From contig SJOL01010002.1 of the NCBI GenBank assembly GCA_004794785.1, forward strand, positions 733,816 through 797,815: a DNA stretch of 64,000 nucleotides. Reading direction: 5' to 3'. The DNA comes from Opisthorchis felineus. Its lineage: Eukaryota; Platyhelminthes; Trematoda; Opisthorchiida; Opisthorchiidae. Both the position numbers and the translations under genes were made by a program. Shown here piece after piece: positions 42,901 through 54,900 of the stretch (positions are counted from its first letter, which is position 1; the number at the start of each line of letters is the position of its first letter). The notes below the pieces were generated by a model. It was not told where the DNA came from and ran no database searches. It saw only the letters and a list, made by a program, of their open reading frames with translations.

Positions 42901-45900
42901 AAGGGTCAAGCCTTCAACCACTGGAAGGTTGCGGGATCGAAACGCTCGTGAGATGCGCACTACAGATGATTTCCAAGAAGGAGGAAACAGCTGTACAGTG
43001 CTTTTCGGCTTGTCAGCACAGATTGGCTTCACTTACGAAACGAAATCTCTACTGAAAAAGGATAACAGTTTGTATAAGAAATAAACCGGTCTATTTTCTC
43101 GGCGTTGGTCCATACAAGAAGCATAAGAAGAAGCCCTTACTGGCGATAGTCAATTAGTCGTGAACATGCCTCTCTGAAGAAACAGCGGGGGTCCAATGTT
43201 CATATCCATGCCTGGTCTTTCGGAGAGCTCGTTTATATGTAACATACTAGTGAATTTCTCACCACCTTAGATACTCGTTTGAAAGAGAAGCAGAAACGGG
43301 ACGTTGTTTGTTCTCACCAAAATCGCTCTCCCAACATAATAAATTCACTGGGCGAGCTTGATCACGTTTCCAGAGTTTGTGACCATTTCCACCTTTAGTC
43401 AAACCTGGTTAACAACTTTAAAAACTACGACCAATACTCGGATTTAGTCAACTTGGAAATTCAAGGCGAGGTTTCCCCCGATTTAAGAAGAAAATACATA
43501 CCTCCGCATGGTTTGAACTGCTTGGTAACCAGTGGTTTACATTGCCCATCTCTTTGCAACCGAAAGCATATCTGTTTTATTTCGACGTTCCTTGTTTCTG
43601 GATTGCACTCTCCCTTGTCAATCCGGCATGGTGGACATCCTGAAAATGGCAGAGGTAGTAGTACCAATAAAGCTCGTTTTCACTGTAAGCGGTCTAGAAT
43701 GAAATCACTTATGACTGTCACAACAATCTACGGGTATTTGTTCATCATACTGTTCATATTATTAGACTTCATGGGTCGATGAAATTCTGGGCTACTGAGA
43801 GTCTAGTCGAATTGAGGTATTGTGAGTTCGCATAAAAGGAAACTATAAGCAAAAGGAAATGCAACTGACTGAGGACGTCATGTTCGGTGGCCGTCAGAGT
43901 TGTGATAACTTTATAATTTTGGGAAATTTCCGAAAAAACGAGAAGTTCATCTCTCGTAGACCAACGTAAGAGACGTGGCGAATAGATCAACTTCCCGTGA
44001 TGTATGGTGCAAATGTTTCCTTTTAGTTCTAGTTTACCCATATTTTAAAGCTAGACTGAACAAAGGGAGCAAAAGAATTGTGCGAAAGCTCCGTTAGCAG
44101 TGCTTCTACTGAAAGTATGGAACCCAGGTCGTTACACAACTGACTGCAGTTGGCACACGCAGCTGGATACTGAAACAAATATTCACGGGACTCCGGAGGA
44201 TATTTTCAATCAATCCTCAAACAGCTCTTGGAAGCGGGATTACACCCACCCACCCCATTTTTGTTCAGGCCTGGGAGTGTAAACTCTACTAACTGCTTTC
44301 GTCGTCTTCTTAACCTGCCTGTTCGCTTGGTAGACTACAGACAACTAATTTATCGTTACCTCCTCGTTCCTTTTACATGCACATGAACGTACAACAACCA
44401 TCTTTAGCAGTCATATTTGAAAAAAAACAATGACTGTTTTCACGGATTTTGTTGAGACACTTGAAAAGCACTCACGGCATTCCTGTGGTGAGCAGGTCAG
44501 GCGACAAACGGTCCGATAGAAATCGTCTTGACATTTCCCTTCTTGTTTGAGCTGTTCGCACTGGACTGTCGCTATCATATCTTCACAGGGTTGTTGGCAG
44601 TTGTGACATGTGGCTCGACAGACCTTGAACATAGCAACCTGGTCCTTTTCACAACGACCCTCAGCCCGCCATTGGCGACATTTTTCAGCCGGCGCTCGAT
44701 CAACACAAACTGGAGTTTAGAAAGGGAAAGACGCTAAGTTAACTTGTCTCCAGTTAACACACCACTAATTCAGCCTGGTATACTGACGGCAATTAACAAA
44801 TGTCCAATGACTCGATAATATTATGAACATGGTTAAGACAAAGAGAGAACTATGGAAGCTGTGATTGCTTAATTTGGGCTATCTCTGTGGTCCTGCTATC
44901 GAAAATCCCAGGAGTATGCATTCATCCCATGTATCTAACCCACAGAGTACACAGAACAAACTAGGTTCTTGAGAAAGGAAAAGTAGAGCAGCTGTGGTGG
45001 ATATGTAGTCACCAAGCCGTGCCAACTATCGAACATGACTCACTAGCGGGATGATGAAAGAGTTCGCGAACTATTTGGATTTGTAAGCACGCGTGTTTGA
45101 GTGCGACGGAGTCTTATCAGGAACTATATTCTAACAACACGAAAAGACGTTCAAGCTAACCGTAACCTTCGGTGTTCTCGCCTGGTTGTATAGTGTTCCC
45201 AAGCGTATTCCTCCCTAACAACCAAATGGGCAGTTAAGTCAAGTATTTCTGAGTTTACAATCCTGCTCACTAAATAAGCCATATAATGGAAGATAAACGG
45301 GCCAAAGACTTTCTCAAAGTTTTTGCCCAATTTCTGAGTCAAGAACGAAAATAATTGGTTGAAGATGAATAGTTCTTAGAGAATTCCATGGATAACATCC
45401 GCCTAGTGATCTGACAATAACAGTTTTAATGACAGAAAATAGTTAATTGGTTGAGGGTCAACCCCCCCCCACCCGTTCGTGAACAGAGAGTGAAGGTGAC
45501 GCACCCCTGACAACTTAAAGTCAGAGTTATGAAGACGTAATTTTAGTATACCCTTCTATTTGTTGCGTCATTGGTGGCCACGAAATCTCTCATGACATCG
45601 CTTCAGCATCTGTGAAAGCCTTCAAAAATGCGAGGGCTAACACAATGACTTAAAGTCCAATTGTTGTCTTGATTTTCATTCAGGCCATCCACTCTGATGC
45701 CAGAGTAACAACTGAGGCATTCAAAACCCTTCGTCACACTGCTTCTGCTGCAGGCTGACAGAAATGTTCTGGTACTCTAAGGTGAGCTGAAGAGTATTTC
45801 ATCCATCGTCTTTAGGTTTGAATTGTTATGGAGACATTTGTTTCCAACATTTGAGTTTGGAGGTCTTTTCCCACATTTCGTAATACTAAACAATTATTGC

Positions 45901-48900
45901 TCACTAAATTGTCAGTCATTCTAATCGTCGCTTATCTCAAGGGGATATGGAGGGTTTTCAGGGTGGACCAAAGATTCCATTCCCCACATAATCGATTATG
46001 AGTCTTCTGTAACTTGTCTTGGATGAGAGTGCTCTGAAGAACGGAAGTCGTCTGCAACCATGCGTTGGGAACCGCTGGATCTTCGAAACCAGTTCCTGCG
46101 ATTACTATCGAAGATATGCATAAGGGAAGGGAACACTTACTGGCATTCAAACATCCACACTGACTTGGCGGCACGCAGAGTATCCCATCTAGCACGTAGC
46201 CTTGACGACATTCACAGCCCGGTCCCGCCTGAGCACGGTGGCAGACATTCGGCTTGCCAAACAAAACTCGTTCACAGGTATCAGGGCATGGGTTTCTGTT
46301 GACAACGAAGATCTGGTTTTTGCCGCAAACTTCGACAGCTGCAATACACGTAATAATGAGTTTGGAGACTCACTCTGCTACCAGGCACAGACAATGAAGT
46401 TGACTGGGGCTCTTCCAGTGTACTCCTTTCGGAGTGTATTTCTAATTCATACTAAACAGAACTACTCGGTCAAAGTGGCAACAAACGCAGCTGTGCTCAT
46501 TAAAGAAAGTTATATCCCATATGAACTAACGCATCTTTTTTAACTGGGGCCTATCAAGATTTATGAAACTCGAAAAAAATTTAAAAAATCTGTACATCCC
46601 CTTTGAAGGTAAACTCTGTATCTCAGTCAGTTAGTTAATCATCATCATTGTCAGCTGTAAGAACCGCGTACAGTGTCGTACAGTGGTTGTAGCTGCCAAA
46701 GTTTCGTTCACCGATGATTTGGGAAGGTGGGGTAGGTAGCTGCGCACTGGAGGCGGGAGCTGATAAATTGGTGCTTAAATACAGCACTGTCAGTGGACTG
46801 TTAAGTGGGGGAATTGGGAAGGGAGCTACGCATTGAGGGCAATAGCTTGGATGCACGAGCGCCATTGAGGGCGCGACTGGGCCATGTCTGACAATGTCTC
46901 CAACCATTGATGTGGTCCGTCTCGGGATCCCCATCCACTTAGTTAGGGCAAAAGCAATTTCTGAAAAGAAATGAGTAAGCATTCGTACCATGCGATACTC
47001 GACCTAACACTCGATTAACCCAGATTCTGGATTCAGTAAGTGGAGGAACTCTATGGTGCAATACCTTTGATATTACTCCATTCGTTACAAATAAATCTCA
47101 GTCTAATTTTACAATCAAGTATACTTTCTGACAGTACATCATCATGTTTTATTTAGGCTTGCATGAAGAAACGTAGGCATCAGTCGGTGAGTCGCAAGCT
47201 GCGTTTAACTGAACAGACACCCTATACTGATTAAGTTGAAAACTAGTGATGTAACGATGTATACTACTGATAGTTCGATTAGTCTTTCGCCCCTATGCTC
47301 ACGTCTGACGATCGATTTGCATGTCAGAAGCGCTAAGGTTTCACGCACTGTTTACTCTCTCTCTCCGAAGTAATCTCAAATTTCCCTCACGGTACTTGTT
47401 CGCTATCGGACTCGTGCAAGTATTTAGCCTTGGATGGAGTTTACCACCCACTTTGGGCTGCATTCACAAACAACCCGACTCCAAGGTTTATCCAGGAAGG
47501 TGCTGTCATTTCTGCCTCTCCACCCCAACGGGCCTTTCACCCTCTTTGGGCCATGTCAGCATTACCGTACTCATTGCTGGACTTGGAATGGAGCAGCACC
47601 TCCGCGGAACAACCTGAACACCACATTGCCTAGTGACCAATTGGCCACAGGCTTCGGTGCTGGGCTTTTCCCTGTTCACTCGCCGTTACTGAGGGAATCC
47701 TTGTTAGTTTCTTTTCCTCCGCTTAGTGATATGCTTAAGTTCAGCAGCTAATCACGTCTGATCCGAAGTCAGACATAAGTATAGGGACAAAGTACTAATC
47801 GAACCGTTAGTAGTATGCATCGTTACTCCGGTACCAGTCTATCCATACTTGTCATGATGTGGTAATGTATTTGTGTTATAACTAACCTATTGAAGGTACG
47901 ATTGCACGTGCATTTTTTTTAAAAAGCTCCCTAACCAAGTTCATGTTCCGTTCGACCCCGGTATGCTGGCATGTGCACCGTGTGTGAATGTGCGCAGCTG
48001 ACCTACTTACCCATGCGTGTTCGTGCCCAGTCTGCTGAGCATGCCCTTGCCGGTACAGTCGTGTTCCCCGCGTGATCGTACCACCAATCAGAATCACGAG
48101 ACTGGTGTCGGAAGGGGTGACCACAGCCCAGACTGCCGAACCAACATTCAGCTCGCCATTATCTGGTGTGCCGAGCTCGACATCGTGCTGCGCGTGTCAG
48201 TGAGTGACTTGTGCACTTGATGGCGTCACGTGCGTGGACAATTGAGGTTTGGTGTGTGATTGTACTCACTTTTTTTAAGTCGAACCGCAGACTTTCGAAC
48301 CCAGTCCTTCGTTTTGCTATTCGGAATCGCCAAACTTACGCGTGACTCAGATTTCCGTATCGGGAACCTCAACAGTGTTTCCCTTTTTGCCGAAGTTCTT
48401 ACGTAATGACCCTCAACTGCCCCCCATAGTCCAGTGCACAACTGTGCCCGAGTCCGTGCCCGCTAGGGCAGGGGAAGACAGATTCGGGGATGCACAGTGT
48501 GATAACTACTGGCGCTCAGAGATCGGAAGAAGTGTGCGGCCGCTCAGCTCCATCTGCACCCGATTAGTTTGGCTTTCCGGTTGGATACATCCATCCGAGA
48601 ATCAGTTACAGCCGTCCTCGATTGGGATGACTCTCGATTGGCTATCAGTTACTGGTGCTGCCCACATATCGTAATCGACAGGATTGCAGTGTCATTGGTA
48701 GACCACAACCAAAAAGTGAGCTTGCTAATTTCTTATCGATCGCGTCGCATCAAACTGAAAGTCTTACGTTCTGATGGCTTACCAAAAGTTCCCTGTCATT
48801 ATCAGACAACGAAATATGGTACAAATGTTGTCAAAAACGCAGACGAGATGTTACAAACTCAAACTAGTTATACTGGATCAAATTATTTCCAACAAGTTCA

Positions 48901-51900
48901 ATGAAACAAACAAAAACAGAATTCAGGCGACAGTTAATGCTACAGGCTCTCACCAGATCCGGCAGATCGTCGTGCCCGCATAAGGTGACCAGATGTGCTG
49001 CCGTTGCGATGTTCACCGTCTGCAAATCTTAAAAATCCTTGTGTACACGTTTCATTGTTCATTCGCACGTGCCGCCTCTCACATTCGTCGCCAGCACGTC
49101 TTTCGTAGGTGATAACACGAACGCCATTATTACCACGACAGTCCTCGTTGGACAGCCGGCTAGAACGACAAGCTGGAGAGAGAGAAGAAAAAGCTGCCAA
49201 ATCCAGACACATGGCTTCATGAAGCAGGGTGGCTACGACTCGGATTGTAGACAGCACTGTCTACGGCAAAATCAAGTCAACTGCGCTAAATTAAGCATTA
49301 GCTGCTACCTATTGGCATGTACATGGGAGCTACATCATACCTTTCCTTGGTCGTTACTTAATATGTGTTAAGAAATCAACTTAAAAATCCAACATAAGAA
49401 GTTTTTCAAAGAATTTTTCTCACGAGGCTTGAAAACGAAACCGAATATGGTCCCTGCCGATTTCAGTGCAAATTGGAGTGTTGTGTTTTTGATGATGAAA
49501 TTAAACCATTCATTCCGCTACAGAATTATTGATAAAGTGGATGAAAGACAAGGGTGCAACGTGGTCAAACTATAAGACGTCACATGTTTGCATCCAAACG
49601 ACTTTGAGAAGCTAATATAGGTTGAAAGGTATGCCCCATTATTCATCAAAAACGACAAAATACCACACAATAATGATTTTGAATTCAAATCACTCCGGTC
49701 TGATCAGTTCTCTCCATCCTAGCGCCCCAATTCTGATGAGTCTACACCAACGGGAGGAAACATTGGAAGCGAACTTGGCTCTCATTGGAGCTCTGCAGCA
49801 GCCGATGTCTTCGACCATCTACAACAAAGCCAAAGTTGCCCAGCAGCTTTCAAACATTCGTGATGCCACCTGACTGGGAAACCTTGACAAGCGAGTCAGC
49901 TGATCTACGCGGCCAGGACAGTTACTGCTTCATCGTTTGAGTCTACGCGCAGACCAATCATATCGTTCATGCGTGAACATGTTCGCTTATGCAGACGCCA
50001 TAATTCGGGCGGTCAAGTCACGGCAACCACCTCGCCAAGCACTTCAGGTGTCCAGGGCCGAAGATATACACTGCTGCTAAGAGTGAAGCTGAAGTCCAGT
50101 ACTTCTTCTCCTTGGTTCGGAATAATTCCGCCAGGACAGTAGTAGGACTGTACAAACGAGATTACTTGAGTGCATTTCCTGCAGTCACCTACAACAACAT
50201 AGTGACGCCTCTTCGGATAAACCTGCATTCACGTGACCATCGTTAGAAGCCATAGTTTCGTCGTCCGTACATAATTACTAATTAATATTAAACTGCAGAG
50301 CTAGACTGTACTGTTATAAAAAGTACGGTATTCACTGTCAAAACAAAATATGATCTTGGAAATGTACGAACAAATATACAAAAGATAGCAAACACGTACG
50401 ACAGGATATCTCCTGGGAATACTTCACAGGGACGCAAACGCATTTCTTTGGCACAAAGCGAATCATTTCCACCAGTTGACGTCCTCGTCTGCACGGTTCA
50501 TTGTTTCCTGACGCAAGCGTTTGAGGGCAAACTAGAAATGGTACAAAAAAACTGGAAGGTTAGAACTGATAACAATTGAATTGCAGGTTTTTTACAGTTG
50601 AACCAGACCGTGCCATTCTTTCAGCTATTCGTGTGCGATGAGTAGGCGTCCCAATACAATTCCTTGCCAAAAAAAATTATCGTGTCGAGTTACTATTCGG
50701 TGTGGACTTCATAGATGCGTTTGTCAGCCTCCGCTGCTAAGCACAATAGAAGTCAGTCAGGAAAAACACCTCAATATGTTCTTTTTTTAGAAAATTTTCT
50801 ATGATTACGTAAATGTGGAATCAACTTCTTTCTCAGGCGCACACACATACATTAGGTTTTCCTGGCTGACTACTTGGTGGGGCAACGTTGCAAAGCCCAC
50901 ACGACTAGTGTACTCTGCCAGTCTGAATGTCTCAGACTTAAGTTTCCAGCGAATTCTTGGATATGTCCAACTCTGTGAAATGTCCACCCGCGGTTGAGAA
51001 AAACACCGAATTCAAAGCAGAACCAAACTAGCTAACATAGGCTTCATCAGACAGAACGACAAGTTGCACACTGAACATTTGGAGTAGAGCGCGTAAATTT
51101 CCATGAGCCCTTCGTAGTTTTTTTTCATTTTCACATTCTAGCAGTTTATCCGTTTTTGCCAGTCTGTTTACGCCTTTTCCTCGGCATTATATTTGCTACT
51201 CACGTATCACGGGCTTTCTTATAATATTATCATGTATTAGGCAACTAGACAGACAGATTTCGAAGGTTTGGTTGTCATTTTTCCCTGCAAATGAAGTTAG
51301 CCTGTTCCTGAAGGCTGAGAATCACTACCTACAAAAACATGAGTAATCTCCTCCGAAAGTAACCAAAAATACCATATGCTGCACAGACCTTCTACCTGAG
51401 AGGTCGTCAGTTGTGGATACGGTCAACACCAAATCATTCGACGTGAACTGTTTGACTGTAGGAGGTGTCGCTATAGCCCGTCTAACTACAAGACAACCAT
51501 GAGACTGTCCAAACGCGCATGACCGGAAGCTGTGGTTCCAGGAGTTGCTAATCCGAGGGTCGCGATTTCAAACCGTTCTTTGATTCGCAAGACTACCAAC
51601 GAGTTGAAGCAGTCCTAGAATCCTTCGTGGTTTCTCAGCATGCAGCGACTCCACTTTTAGAGTGTGATCCCGTCTAGTATCGTAATTTCATTTTCTAATA
51701 AAGCTGATTACCGGACGGCATACTTCATTGTCAACAGCAGTAGCAGCGAGGGCTTCAAAGCGGTGACAGCTCAAATGACTGCGGTGTCGGCGCAGGTGAA
51801 TTGGCGGCGAACGACCGGTTTCCTCTGATGCGGTAGCACCACTGAGCTCGAGAAAGCTCAGAGGTTAAGAGGCAGACTTACTGACAGGATGGTCCGTGAT

Positions 51901-54900
51901 TCGAGCTCAGCTCCGGCATCTCGACTGCTCCTGTCTAGGCTTGGACAACCTGGCAGTATCCCAGTTCTAGTGTTTCCTTCGGGTGGCATGGCAGCTATTG
52001 TACCGAAAAGGTTCTACAGCTGAACGATTTTACTTTCTACTGTTTTACTGTCTCGTAATCATAAGACTTGCCAACAGGGTTTTGCGCAGTCTCAACAATC
52101 AGGACATTCGCTAATAACTGAAAGCTGGCCACACGATTCAGCCACACTAAACCAAGTTATTTTCAACATCATTCTTTCATTTATCAGAAATCGAATTAAT
52201 GGACACAAAATTTAGGCGTACTTAATGAAGGCATCAATATCAACGCATCCTTTGAGTGTCAAGCTACTTAGCACTCCGCTCGGTGACCTCCACGCTAGTA
52301 TTTCTAAGTTCATGAAAAACATTCTGGTCCTGCAAAAAAAGGTTAGTATCTTTACGAGAAACTGAAGAGCATTGATGGCATCTTACTTGGAAAGCAACAC
52401 AATTTCCAACTGTCTAGACTTGCATTAATCCGCTGCAAAAAGAAATGTGCCGTAAAACCGGGGAAACGGTAGCGATAAGCGACAGAGTCCTACCCATTGG
52501 GGTAACCAGGTTATAAACCCAAGTGAAGGCAATACTGATTCGAACCGCTTACACTAACCAGGATGATTGTAATGAATGGCTGTAAAAACCCAGCTAAAAA
52601 TACAGACTCAATGATTTCAAGTCATGGCAACCAATTGCCTTCCAAGCACAGTCAGTTTAGACAATGTGGTAAACAATGGTGAACTACTGGCGTCTCGGTT
52701 GTGTTTACTGGTTGTTGATCAGGAAACTACTGATATGCACTGCTGCTTGTTTATGACACTTTGGTGACCGGTGACGAATTGTTTGCAAACCAGTTACGAA
52801 AATCGGCGAAAAATCAACAGCCAGTTGGACGATAGTCAAGCCAACTGTAGTGTCTCACTGAACTTAGTTTGTTTGGATCCTCCGGATGTCTTCAGGTAGA
52901 TGTCACACACAGCGCGCGCTCTATTCGACCTTATCGGTACTGAACACGGTACGGATCTTCCAAGACTAAATTACAGCTGTCTTATTGTCAGAGAACCGTC
53001 TAAAAGTGGGACAGCGGGAAATGATTCGTACTCCATACCTCAGCCCTTTGGAATGTGACGCCCGACTTGCCAGTCAGGTAGCAATGTATTGAAATAGAGT
53101 TACTGTTAACCTAACAATAGTATCGGCACCCGCATCAACTGCTTCACAGTAGAAATGGGTTCCTTAAACACACAACCACACCCCAGCTGCTCAACGGTGC
53201 AAAACTCCGAGCCCGAATTGTACTCACCAGTGGCACGTGCCTTGAAACTTGCTAGGAATGAAAATTGTAGCTAGTGAATAACACGAATTCGTTCCAACAC
53301 TTAATGGTCCGATTGGGACTCACCAGATAGATGTGTCAGAATTGGGTTGGCTTGTGCTCAGGTCAAAAGTAATACCATCGACCCCAACACCAAACGCTCA
53401 TCAGCCTCAATTGTATGCATGGTGAACACAAAATTTCGCGTGCACCGGAATCTGATAGGCATTCGACTACTGGGGATAGGAAGAACACCCTCAGTTGCTG
53501 TGCTTGCTAGCAAACATGAACTAAGCGTTTATAAGCAATTAGACACGAAAGCAAATATCTCATCTGCATAGAACTTGTGAAAAGTGAACATTCTCATGCG
53601 TCCTCTTGAACTTTACTGAACGTTCTTTGAATATTGAACGATAATGAACGAACACTGCAAAGTGGTTCCATAATTTCCGTAGTAATCTTCACCTTCTATC
53701 AAATGCGGAGGCGGAGCTTGGACACAAGACCATAGGCTACTTGTCTGCTTCCTCAGTAGTATACACCGTTATACTGGTAGTGAGTTGATTTTTCAGGAAC
53801 AACCAGTTCTGCCAAACACTTTTAGAAACTCCAAACCATGACTTGTTAATTATCAGGTCCACCTTCAGGATTGTGACAAGTTGGAGACATGCCTGATTGA
53901 TCACTACTGCAGTCATGTTTCTAACACACTTCAATGCATTTGCTGACCCACTAGGAATCAGTTGAGTCTGGTGATACGATGCTAGTACGGTCCCTCCGTC
54001 TATGCTGAGTACTTTAAGAGGGATTGTAAAAAACTGCTTTGTAGCAGAAATGGACTTTGGCACTTTTCCCAGGTCCACTGAATACAAGAAAAAATCCCTT
54101 AAATCGCTTCCCGGTGAGCGGCAGCAACCAGAGCCTTCAGCGTAGCGGTCCAGCCCATCCTCATAACGCTGGGTTTTGATTTATAACTAGCTTTCACATG
54201 ATGCCCAAGCTTTTTCGCACCGCAGGGCTCTCGAACAAGCAGACCTGAATGCTAGCACGGCATTAAGCAGTTCTTCCAAATTACCTTCCTGGCACCCTTC
54301 TCGCCCTTTTGCATCCCCTTATCCTTTCAGTTAGTATTCCCAACAGTTTACTCAAGTACACCGCTATGCAGTTAACTTCATGTTGTCATTTTGGACCAGT
54401 GATAGCACGGGATTTCGGTAGCATTCACTCATCAAAATGATGGTGGGAGTTTTGCATCCAGGTGCAGAGGACTCCTTCGGGCATGATTTGCTGAACTGAA
54501 CATGTTCAGTAAAAATCGCAGTCTGTGTGATCAGGCAGCTGATATGATGTGAGGTCCGTTGTCTTTTGTGTCCTGTTTCTCGTGTCTATATGCGCTGGTG
54601 GCTAGTCCGTCCTACCAGCAATTTTGCATATTAACTTTACAATAGTATTCCGAATGAGCAGAATGAGTGCCCCAGTTACTAAGTCAGGCATATGGGGTGG
54701 CAAGAACATAGTTGGTTAGACTGTGTAGCTTCCACAGAAACTTTTTAAAGGATTCTACCTGGTTACCCTTTCTGCAACGAAGCTCAACAAATAATTGCAT
54801 CGAGACGGAAAAGCTCAATCCAACCTTGCTTCCACAAACGGTTTACTCAACACATTTACAGTTGCTTAAGTCTCTCGTACACATTACAACAATCGCTCAA

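Noticed and set aside
47321..47751. Plus-strand frames over 47.3-47.75 kb as proteins
   Set aside because: They are antisense readings of the 28S-derived sequence.
50090..50187. Minus frame GDCRKCTQV... as an extra exon after exon 3
   Set aside because: Cys spacing differs from the unit, the only in-phase donor (GTGTAT) is weak, and otherwise the frame runs to a stop.
53737..54087. 116-codon minus frame in intron 2
   Set aside because: No splice borders, two scattered Cys only, no recognised domain.
54210..54312. Minus frame with four Cys (CQEGNLEEL...)
   Set aside because: The AG before it is in a purine-rich context, no donor before the stop, and spacing is not that of the unit.
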